Shown one piece after another: positions 1 to 5,505 of a DNA stretch of 5,505 nt (position 1 is the stretch's first letter; every line of letters begins with the position of its first letter). Under the pieces are notes generated by a model. The model was not told the origin of the DNA. It saw only the letters and a list, made by a program, of their open reading frames with translations, and did no database searches. The position numbers and the translations under genes were made by a program. The stretch is from the NCBI GenBank assembly GCA_026193755.1, contig JAPHUI010000441.1, positions 1-5,505 of the forward strand. The letters are read 5' to 3'. This DNA comes from Ignavibacteriaceae bacterium. Its GTDB lineage: Bacteria > Bacteroidota > Ignavibacteria > Ignavibacteriales > Ignavibacteriaceae.

Positions 1-2340
1 ATCGCAGAATCAGTTGAAGAAAACGCCAAAGAAATTTCAGAATTAGTTACAAGATTCTGGGATAATGGACTGGAGGTTTCGCACACAGTGAGGGATTTTT
101 CTGATATTCACAAATATAAGCTATCAGATTTACACACTTTTACTCAATTCTTTGAAACACGTTACCTGCTGGGTTCCGAAAAGATTTACAATCGCTGGAA
201 CGATGAGCTGATTAAAACATTAAACGAAGATTTAAAAGCAGACTTAATAACTAAGCTGATTGAAGATTCAAATGAACGACATAAAAAGTACGGTGACTCA
301 CCGAAAATACTTGAGCCGAATGTTAAGTTTTCCGCTGGCGGATTGCGTGACCTTCAGCTTGTCGAATGGATGTTCATTTTTTCAAGAAAAGAATTATTTA
401 ACAAGCAGCAGGAAACAACCCAGATAGAAACGTTCCTGAACATTCTGAAAGAAAATAAGATAACCTCGGTGGATGAATGCAACCGAGTGCTGAGCAGTTA
501 CAAGCTTATCCTTTCTGTAAGAAACCTTATGCACTTAGAATCAAACCAGAAACATGATCGATTTGAATTCGGAGAACAAATTCGCATTGCTAAAATTTTT
601 GGTTTTGAGGAAGATTCATTAACTGACTTTATGCGTATTTATTTTAATGCCGCAGTTATTCTTAGCAGATTTTCTAAATCAATGATTAAAAAGATGTACG
701 ATGAGACTTTCCTTTCTTTGCCAGATTCACTCACAATTATTCTCGACGACGATTTTGAAATTAAGGGAAAAATTATTTCGATGAGAAGAAATGAAAGTCT
801 AACTATGTCAGATGTACTTAGAGCTTTCTATTACCGAGGACTGCATTCAGCAAGATTTGACGAATCACTTCGATCACACATAATAGACAAATTCGAGAGC
901 GCTGACAGGTATCAACTTCAGGAAAGTGAATCGTCTGTGTTTTTCAGAGAAATTTTAAAGCTTCCTAAAAATGTCGGACAAACATTATATGTAATGAACG
1001 AACTCGGTGTCCTGGGTGCTTTTATGCCGGAGTTCAAGGACCTGAATGGTTTTCTGCAGCACGGTGTTTATCACTCTTATACTGCGGATGAGCATACACT
1101 CGTTGCAATCCGAAATGTAGAAAAGGTTGCTAATGAAAATTCACAGCTTGGCAGAATTTATAACAAGCTAAAAGATAAAGAAAAACTTTTTCTTGGTTTG
1201 TTGCTTCACGACATTGCCAAACCCATTAATATCGCAGGACATGAAATTATCGGTGCAGAACTTACCTCGTCAATTATGCACAGGATGGGTTATAGCGAAC
1301 AGGAAATAAACACCGTTTCATTCCTTGTCTTAAATCATCTGTATATGGAACAAACGGCCTTCAGAAGAAATTTAAACGATCCGGAAACGCTTAATAGTTT
1401 TACTTCCCGTTTCAACTCGATAGAAGAGCTCGATCAATTGTATCTTTTAACTTATGCAGATCTCTCAGCCGTCAACCCGGTGGTGTGGACAAGCTGGAAG
1501 AGTGAGCTGCTTGCTGAACTTTACAGAAAAACAAAAGCAATGCTTGAAGAAAAAATTTCTGGTGAAGAACTTTTAATTTCAACTACCTACGCCATTCCAA
1601 AAGAAATAAGCAAGTACTCGCCAAACATTTCAGAAGAACTTGTCCAGGATCATATAGAGTCAATTGATGATATAGCATACTCACATCATTTTGCAGCTGA
1701 AGATATTGCAAGGCATATTGAGGAAATTAATAAGGGCTCTTCCGTCTCAGTACTTTTTTCAGATTCAAATGGCTATACCGGTATAACGGTTATTACTAGA
1801 GATTTTCCTTCACTGCTTTCCAAGCTATGCGGTGTTCTGACGATAAATGATATCAACATCCACGATGCAAAAATCTTCACTCGCAAAGACGGAATTGTTA
1901 TTGATACATTCAACGTGACCTCTTTCACATCTCATAAAAAACTGGAAGTTGAATCCTATGTTAAAATTGAAGAGGATCTGAATCTTGTTGTAAAAGGACT
2001 GATGCAGCTGAGTAAAGAAATTGCTTTACTTAAAACAAAATGGTGGAGAATTGAGAACAAGCTGTTTAAGAAAAAAGGAAATGTAAAAGTTGCATTTGAA
2101 AATCACGAAAAGTATACAATAATTGATGTTCACTCACCTGACAGGCTAGGATTTCTTTATCATGCCACAAGTAAAATGAATGAACTCGGTTTAAATATTT
2201 TCTTTGCGAAAATTTCTACACAGGGAGATGAAATAGTAGATGCGTTTTATGTGCTCGACAGGAATGGGAAAAAAATATCTCCAAACGATTATGAGTTTAT
2301 TAAAAACGAAATGACTTCTGCAATTGATAAATTATTATAA
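1..2340 (+). CDS. glnD: PII uridylyltransferase / uridylyl-removing enzyme GlnD, 5' end cut by window
   Basis: Cytoplasmic nitrogen sensor that uridylylates PII (GlnB/GlnK) when glutamine is low and removes UMP when it is high. The frame is open from base 1, giving 779 residues in the window. The GTG at 88 is not a start: the 29 codons before it continue the family sequence (FWDNGLEVSHTVR, like the GlnD 'LWDLGLEVGHSVR' region). Seen in order, numbering from base 1: tail of the nucleotidyltransferase domain (about 1-75); the GlnD-specific GGLRD motif (113-117); an HD phosphohydrolase domain with DEHTL (His365), LLHDIAK (His403-Asp404), His414, His446 and YAD (Asp487), all retained; ACT domain 1 (about 593-665); ACT domain 2 (about 705-778), where glutamine is sensed in this family. 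The GG...GRGE and acidic catalytic motifs of the transferase should lie just left of the window and cannot be checked. The stop is followed after 8 bases by murI, so the two probably share a transcript. The family call is firm; activity on PII is inferred from it. Confidence 0.95.
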   Translation: MAESVEENAKEISELVTRFWDNGLEVSHTVRDFSDIHKYKLSDLHTFTQFFETRYLLGSEKIYNRWNDELIKTLNEDLKADLITKLIEDSNERHKKYGDSPKILEPNVKFSAGGLRDLQLVEWMFIFSRKELFNKQQETTQIETFLNILKENKITSVDECNRVLSSYKLILSVRNLMHLESNQKHDRFEFGEQIRIAKIFGFEEDSLTDFMRIYFNAAVILSRFSKSMIKKMYDETFLSLPDSLTIILDDDFEIKGKIISMRRNESLTMSDVLRAFYYRGLHSARFDESLRSHIIDKFESADRYQLQESESSVFFREILKLPKNVGQTLYVMNELGVLGAFMPEFKDLNGFLQHGVYHSYTADEHTLVAIRNVEKVANENSQLGRIYNKLKDKEKLFLGLLLHDIAKPINIAGHEIIGAELTSSIMHRMGYSEQEINTVSFLVLNHLYMEQTAFRRNLNDPETLNSFTSRFNSIEELDQLYLLTYADLSAVNPVVWTSWKSELLAELYRKTKAMLEEKISGEELLISTTYAIPKEISKYSPNISEELVQDHIESIDDIAYSHHFAAEDIARHIEEINKGSSVSVLFSDSNGYTGITVITRDFPSLLSKLCGVLTINDINIHDAKIFTRKDGIVIDTFNVTSFTSHKKLEVESYVKIEEDLNLVVKGLMQLSKEIALLKTKWWRIENKLFKKKGNVKVAFENHEKYTIIDVHSPDRLGFLYHATSKMNELGLNIFFAKISTQGDEIVDAFYVLDRNGKKISPNDYEFIKNEMTSAIDKLL

Positions 2341-2343
2341 GGA
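2339..2343 (+). promoter_or_regulatory. Ribosome binding site for murI, overlapping the glnD stop
   Basis: AAGGA lies 5 bases before the TTG at 2349 and shares its first two bases with the glnD TAA stop (2338-2340). It is what decides the TTG start of murI. Its position suggests that ribosomes finishing glnD help start murI (translational coupling, inferred). Confidence 0.7.
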
Positions 2344-2348
2344 TTAAA

Positions 2349-3179
2349 TTGAGTATTACAGATAAACAAAAACCGATTGGTGTCTTTGATTCGGGAATTG
2401 GCGGACTTACCGTTGTTAAAAGATTAGCCTCGACACTGCCTAATGAAAATATTATTTATTTCGGTGATACTGCACGAGTTCCTTATGGTTCAAAATCAAA
2501 TTCGACTGTAATAGAATACTCAATTCAGAATACAAAATTTCTTTTGCAGAAAAATATAAAAGCTCTTGTGGTTGCTTGCAACACTGCTTCTTCAATTGCA
2601 ATTCCTGATCTCAAAAAAATATTTGATATCCCGATTATCGGGATGATAGAACCGGGATCGAGAATGGCATTGAGCAAAACTCACAATAAAAAAATTGGAG
2701 TAATAGGGACAAGGGCAACTACTAGCAACCTTGCATACTCAAAAGAAATTAAAAGGTTGAATGATAAAGTAGAAGTATTTGAAAAGCCTTGCCCATTATT
2801 TGTTCCCCTAGCTGAGGAAGGATGGATAAAGCACAGGGCAACCTACGAAATTGCGGAAGAATATTTAAAAGAACTCCGTGAAGAAGAGATAGATACATTG
2901 GTGCTCGGTTGTACCCACTACCCGATTCTCACAGAAGTAATTCAGAAAGTTATCGGTCCTAAAGTATCGTTGATTGATTCCGGAGTGGCTTCTTCTGAAC
3001 TTATTAAACTGGAATTAGAGAAATTTAATTTGCTTTCCGATTCTGGGACAATTGGTAGCCAGGAATATTATGTGAGCGATATTCCTGCAAAATTTAAAGA
3101 AGTTGCTGAGTTGTTTCTTGGAAGAGGAATAGAGCACGTGCACAAAGTTGATCTGGAAGTATTGATCTCAGAACATTAG
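2349..3179 (+). CDS. murI: Glutamate racemase
   Basis: Interconverts L- and D-glutamate without cofactor, supplying D-Glu for the peptidoglycan stem peptide in the cytoplasm. At 276 residues it has the usual family length. Visible motifs: GVFDSGIGG near the N-terminus (Asp14-Ser15, substrate/catalytic residues); GDTARVPYG (39-47); VVACNTASS with the first catalytic Cys77; a PCPLFVPLAEEGW segment (147-159); and LGCTHYP with the second catalytic Cys188 and His190. Both catalytic cysteines are present, so the enzyme should be active. The start is TTG: it is preceded by AAGGA at 5-base spacing, and the first in-frame ATG is codon 99, which would delete the FDSGIGG motif and Cys77. It sits 8 bases after glnD and most likely shares its transcript. 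It converges with the asparaginase gene, whose stop is 12 bases away. Aspartate racemases share the fold, but the motif set is that of MurI. Confidence 0.96.
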   Translation: MSITDKQKPIGVFDSGIGGLTVVKRLASTLPNENIIYFGDTARVPYGSKSNSTVIEYSIQNTKFLLQKNIKALVVACNTASSIAIPDLKKIFDIPIIGMIEPGSRMALSKTHNKKIGVIGTRATTSNLAYSKEIKRLNDKVEVFEKPCPLFVPLAEEGWIKHRATYEIAEEYLKELREEEIDTLVLGCTHYPILTEVIQKVIGPKVSLIDSGVASSELIKLELEKFNLLSDSGTIGSQEYYVSDIPAKFKEVAELFLGRGIEHVHKVDLEVLISEH

Positions 3180-3191
3180 CGAGATGAAATT

Positions 3192-4193
3192 CTAAATCTC
3201 TCTTATCTTCCCCTCAAAAAGCTTTGTAAGAGTTTTCTTGTTGGTAGTTTTTGTTAAAGCCAGCATAAGCTTTATTCTTGCTTTCTGTCCGTTAAGGTAA
3301 TCTGTAAAAATAACTCCCAGTTTGTGAAGATGTTTACCCGCACCCGGATAGCTGTAAATGTAATCCGTTTCACCTGCCGGACAGCGGGAAACAAGAACAA
3401 CAGGAATTCCTTTCTCAACTACATATTTAATTCCTTCATATGCCAGCGGAGGAACATTTCCGATACCGAGTGCCTCAACAACTAACGCATCTGTGCCGCT
3501 GTCAGCAGAATACTTGAAGAATTTTTCATCCATCCCTGCATAAACTGTTAGCAGGTCAACATTGCTGTTTACTTTTTCAGTATTGATTATTTCAAGGTGT
3601 CTCGGGATTCGGTTATAAATTACCTTTTCATTCTGAACAAAACCGAGTGAACCGAAATCAAGACTTTGAAAGGATTCAAATTCATCCGAATAAATTTTGG
3701 TTACTTCGCTTGCTGCATTTACTTCTCCGTACAGACAAACAAGCACTCCCAGACCTCTCGAATTTTGATTTAAGCAAACTCTGATTGAGTCACAAAGATT
3801 TTTCGGTCCATCCCAATCAGGATCGGAGCTGTTTTTCATCGAGCCGGTAAATACAATTGGAGTTTCTTTTTTTATTGTAAGATCAATCAAGTAAGCCGTT
3901 TCTTCCAGAGTATCTGTTCCGTGAGTTATAACAATCCCATCAAATTTATTTTCTGCCAGTCTTATTTTTAGTCGTTTTGAAAGGTCCATCATTATCTCCG
4001 GAGTAATATGTGGTCCGGGGTATTTTCCGAAATCATAACACGAAATATCAGCCAGCTTTTTTGCTTCGGGAATTTTCTTTAAAAGCTCTTCACCTGAATA
4101 ACGTGGACTAGCACCGCCGGTAATTTTCTTATCAACTTTCATCGAAAATGTTCCGCCGGTAAAAACGATGAGTATTTTTTTCTTTTCAGCCAT
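3192..4193 (-). CDS. L-asparaginase, cytoplasmic (type I-like)
   Basis: Hydrolyses L-asparagine to L-aspartate and ammonia. The 333-residue protein covers the whole asparaginase/glutaminase fold. Residues assigned by matching E. coli AnsB from memory: nucleophile Thr15 in FTGGTFSM, hinge-loop Tyr32, the second catalytic set Thr93-Asp94 in THGTDTLEET with Lys166 in EVTK, and the family C-terminal GQKARIKLMLAL block (302-313). No signal peptide is visible (MAEKKKILIVFTGGT runs straight into the first strand), so it should act in the cytoplasm. The usual Ser-Gln/Ser-Ser-Asp substrate loop is replaced by YPGPHITPE (58-66), resembling the PSPHMT form I recall from other bacterial asparaginases. 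Start: ATG at 4193, with the nucleophile strand immediately after it. There is no Shine-Dalgarno site; the leader is A/T-rich. A candidate promoter lies 29 bases upstream. Glutaminase side activity is possible, and I give no symbol because ansA and ansB cannot be separated safely here. Confidence 0.93.
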   Translation of the reverse strand: MAEKKKILIVFTGGTFSMKVDKKITGGASPRYSGEELLKKIPEAKKLADISCYDFGKYPGPHITPEIMMDLSKRLKIRLAENKFDGIVITHGTDTLEETAYLIDLTIKKETPIVFTGSMKNSSDPDWDGPKNLCDSIRVCLNQNSRGLGVLVCLYGEVNAASEVTKIYSDEFESFQSLDFGSLGFVQNEKVIYNRIPRHLEIINTEKVNSNVDLLTVYAGMDEKFFKYSADSGTDALVVEALGIGNVPPLAYEGIKYVVEKGIPVVLVSRCPAGETDYIYSYPGAGKHLHKLGVIFTDYLNGQKARIKLMLALTKTTNKKTLTKLFEGKIREI

Positions 4194-4221
4194 AAATAAA
4201 TTTTTATTAAAGATTTTGGGG

Positions 4222-4251
4222 CAAAGTTAAACTTATTTTAAGAAAATGCCA
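4222..4251 (-). promoter_or_regulatory. Candidate promoter of the asparaginase gene (TAnnTTTG type)
   Basis: Read on the minus strand, TAACTTTG (4229 down to 4222) matches the Bacteroidota -7 consensus TAnnTTTG exactly. TGG at 4251-4249, 19 bases upstream, is a one-mismatch -33 TTG. Transcription would begin near 4214-4218, leaving a leader of about 20-25 bases before the ATG at 4193. This is sequence matching only, and the phylum assignment is itself inferred. Confidence 0.5.
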
Positions 4252-4293
4252 GTTGTCTAAATTGGGAACAAGATAGATACATTTTAATTTCAC

Positions 4294-4324
4294 TTGAAGG
4301 TAAAGCCTAGTTAGCTTAATTTTG
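4294..4324 (+). promoter_or_regulatory. Candidate promoter of nfu (TAnnTTTG type)
   Basis: TTG (4294-4296), a 20-base spacer, and TAATTTTG (4317-4324) match the Bacteroidota -33/-7 promoter pattern exactly. Transcription would start around 4329-4331, just ahead of the GAGG ribosome site at 4336-4339 and the ATG at 4345. The site lies back to back with the asparaginase promoter candidate, so both could share control of the 4252-4293 spacer. Support comes from consensus, spacing and position; there is no direct evidence. Confidence 0.55.
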
Positions 4325-4335
4325 TGTCCAAAAAA

Positions 4336-4339
4336 GAGG
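4336..4339 (+). promoter_or_regulatory. Ribosome binding site of nfu
   Basis: GAGG within AAAAAGAGGT, 5 bases before ATG 4345 and 11 before ATG 4351. It favours 4345 as the start and argues against GTG 4324, which would lie upstream of it and inside the promoter -7 element. Confidence 0.6.
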
Positions 4340-4344
4340 TAATT

Positions 4345-4887
4345 ATGTTAATGGTTCAAGATGTCGATCTGACGCCGAATCCTCACGCATTAAAATTCAT
4401 TTTGAATGAAAAACTGCTTAATTACGAGACTAGGCAGTATCCCGATAAAGAATCTGCAAAAAATGATCCGTTTGCTGCAGGAATATTTGAACTTGAAGGT
4501 GTAGTCTCTGTTTTTTATATGGATAAATTTGTAACGATAGAGAAATCACCCCAGGCTGACTGGAGACAAATCCAACGACCATTTATAGATTTCCTTAAAA
4601 CATTTGATCCGAAATTAATTCCTGAAGAAACAGTTAAAGCTCCCACAGCAGATGAGGAGAACGCATTACTCAAAAAAATAAACGATTTGCTTGATCATAA
4701 AGTCAGACCTGCTTTAGCCGGAGACGGTGGTGGTTTGCAGGTTTTAGGAATTGACGGATTCACAGTAAAGATTAGATACCAGGGAGCTTGCGGAAGCTGT
4801 CCGAGTTCGATTACAGGAACACTAATGGCAATTGAGGGATTGTTGAGGAGAGATGTAAATCCTTCAATTACTGTAGTTGCTGCTTAA
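4345..4887 (+). CDS. Nfu-type Fe-S cluster scaffold/carrier protein (Nfu_N + NifU C-terminal domain)
   Basis: Binds an Fe-S cluster, usually at a dimer interface, and passes it to apo-proteins in the cytoplasm. From the ATG at 4345 it has 180 residues: an Nfu N-terminal domain (about 3-90) with TPNPHALKF (10-18) and FELEGVVSVF (48-57), then a NifU-like domain (about 105-180) with LAGDGGGLQV (124-133) and the cluster-binding CxxC, Cys149 and Cys152, in GACGSCPSS. It therefore belongs with Nfu/mitochondrial NFU1-like proteins, not with full NifU, which carries an IscU domain and a 2Fe-2S domain. Start choice: the frame can be extended to GTG 4324, adding seven residues, but that codon overlaps the predicted -7 element and lacks a ribosome site. 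ATG 4345 has GAGG 5 bases upstream; ATG 4351 is the next alternative. It appears to be a single-gene transcript, with its own promoter candidate and a strong terminator after it. Confidence 0.93.
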   Translation: MLMVQDVDLTPNPHALKFILNEKLLNYETRQYPDKESAKNDPFAAGIFELEGVVSVFYMDKFVTIEKSPQADWRQIQRPFIDFLKTFDPKLIPEETVKAPTADEENALLKKINDLLDHKVRPALAGDGGGLQVLGIDGFTVKIRYQGACGSCPSSITGTLMAIEGLLRRDVNPSITVVAA

Positions 4888-4910
4888 GATCATTTTCATT
4901 AATATTTATA

Positions 4911-4944
4911 GGGAAGAAATCTGTTTTGGTTTCTTCCCTTTTTT
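4911..4944 (+). terminator. Rho-independent terminator after nfu
   Basis: A perfect 9-bp inverted repeat, GGGAAGAAA (4911-4919) with TTTCTTCCC (4930-4938), extends by a U-G and a C-G pair to about 11 bp with a 6-base loop. Six T follow (4939-4944), then A and four more T. It begins 24 bases after the nfu stop. The left side lacks an A-run, so it should work mainly on the plus strand. It ends only 28 bases before the ogt ATG. Confidence 0.9.
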
Positions 4945-4972
4945 ATTTTCAAACAAATAAAACAAAATATTT

Positions 4973-5479
4973 ATGGCAGAAGAATTATACTTTGCATCAG
5001 AAACTATTAGCGAGATTAAATTTAAAATTATCGCGTCCCAAGCCGGGATTAGAAAAATTCTGATTAATAAAAAATCAGAAGAGATTACTGGCGTGGAAAA
5101 AGTCAATCCAAAAAACCCTCATGTCGCTAAAGTCTTTAAACAACTGAGAGAATATTTTAACAGAGAAAGAAGAGAATTCGATCTGCCATTAGATATTATA
5201 GGAACAGATTTTCAAAAGAAAGTATGGAATGAACTTCTAAAAATTCCTTACGGAAAGACAATTACTTATAATCAACTTGCAATAAATCTTGGAGATAAAA
5301 AAGTAATCAGAGCTGCGGCTGCAGCAAATGGTGCTAATCCAATTCCCATTATTATTCCCTGTCATCGCGTTATCGGTTCTGATGGAAACCTTATCGGTTA
5401 TGGTGGCGGTTTGGATGTAAAACAAAAATTACTTGAACTGGAAGGTAGCTGTTCATTAAGTCTTTTCAGAAAGGAATAG
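4973..5479 (+). CDS. ogt: Methylated-DNA--[protein]-cysteine S-methyltransferase (Ogt/MGMT type)
   Basis: Suicide DNA-repair protein that moves the alkyl group from O6-alkylguanine (and O4-alkylthymine) to its own cysteine. At 168 residues it has the length of a stand-alone Ogt and no Ada-type AraC or metal-binding domain. Seen: a divergent N-terminal domain (about 1-75), then the conserved DNA-binding/active-site domain with FQKKVWNELLKIPYGKTITY (80-99), ANPIPIIIPCHRV (121-133) and IGYGGGLDVKQKLLELEG (141-158). The acceptor is Cys130 in PCHR. Counting from it, Tyr99, Arg113 (the base-flipping arginine finger), Asn122 and Glu157 fall exactly where human MGMT has Tyr114, Arg128, Asn137 and Glu172, so the site is complete. 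Start: ATG 4973 with an A-rich leader and no Shine-Dalgarno site. The nfu terminator ends 28 bases upstream, so transcription comes from a promoter overlapping that region or from read-through. Ogt and Ada C-terminal forms are hard to tell apart; the stand-alone architecture supports ogt. Confidence 0.95.
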   Translation: MAEELYFASETISEIKFKIIASQAGIRKILINKKSEEITGVEKVNPKNPHVAKVFKQLREYFNRERREFDLPLDIIGTDFQKKVWNELLKIPYGKTITYNQLAINLGDKKVIRAAAAANGANPIPIIIPCHRVIGSDGNLIGYGGGLDVKQKLLELEGSCSLSLFRKE

Positions 5480-5505
5480 CCGGAAAAGCAAATTAATTAA
5501 AAAAC

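Noticed and set aside
3181..3200. Possible bidirectional terminator between the convergent murI and asparaginase genes
   Set aside because: Only a 5-bp GAGAT/ATCTC stem with a 10-base loop and no T-run on either side; too weak, and it overlaps the asparaginase stop. How these two genes terminate is not visible.
4301..4317. Short inverted repeat (AAGC...GCTT) between the nfu -33 and -7 elements, as an operator
   Set aside because: Only 4 bp per arm with a 7-base spacer, expected by chance in AT-rich DNA; no second copy seen.
4906..5106. 66-codon reading frame on the minus strand
   Set aside because: It lies opposite the strong nfu terminator and the start of ogt, has low-complexity hydrophobic/Ile-Leu-rich composition from AT-rich antisense, and shows no ribosome site or recognisable motif.
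5237..5425. 62-codon reading frame on the minus strand
   Set aside because: It is fully antisense to the conserved active-site domain of ogt; its sequence is a shadow of that coding frame and resembles no family I know.
5480..5505. AT-rich tail after ogt as a terminator or new gene start
   Set aside because: Only 26 bases are available; there is no stem with a T-run and no start codon with a ribosome site.
1..5505. A novel defence, mobile or biosynthetic system
   Set aside because: All coding capacity is explained by five known families with intact motifs (GlnD only as far as it lies in the window); there are no direct repeats, insertion-sequence ends, att-like sites, tRNA or unexplained gaps above about 150 bases.

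Overview
The window reads as an ordinary housekeeping stretch of an AT-rich bacterial chromosome with five protein genes, one of them cut by the left edge. The protein styles, the A-rich leaders without a Shine-Dalgarno site before two genes, and two promoter-like sites of the form TAnnTTTG suggest the Bacteroidota/Chlorobiota/Ignavibacteria (FCB) group. An Ignavibacteria-like organism is my best guess, by recall only. I see no mobile element, CRISPR array, tRNA, rRNA or phage gene.

Layout. Positions 1-2340 (+) carry most of glnD, the bifunctional PII uridylyltransferase/uridylyl-removing enzyme. Its reading frame is open to the left edge, and the N-terminal nucleotidyltransferase signature lies outside. 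Eight bases later, 2349-3179 (+) is murI, glutamate racemase, starting with TTG and probably co-transcribed and translationally coupled with glnD. Converging on it after a 12-base gap, 3192-4193 (-) is a cytoplasmic L-asparaginase. A 151-base divergent region (4194-4344) holds back-to-back candidate promoters for the asparaginase (-) and for an Nfu-type Fe-S scaffold/carrier gene (+), whose best start is 4345. A clear Rho-independent terminator (4911-4944) follows nfu. Then 4973-5479 (+) encodes an Ogt-type methylated-DNA-protein cysteine methyltransferase with a complete active site. The last 26 bases (5480-5505) are AT-rich and hold nothing I can name.

How the genes relate. GlnD reports glutamine/nitrogen status through PII. 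MurI converts L-glutamate to D-glutamate for peptidoglycan. Asparaginase releases ammonia and aspartate. These three share a loose nitrogen/amino-acid theme, but only glnD-murI looks like an operon. Nfu (Fe-S cluster delivery) and Ogt (alkylation repair) are unrelated housekeeping functions. I found no convincing undescribed system. The points most worth a second look are the divergent promoter pair, two start-codon corrections, the terminator placed almost directly in front of ogt, and the variant substrate-loop motif in the asparaginase.
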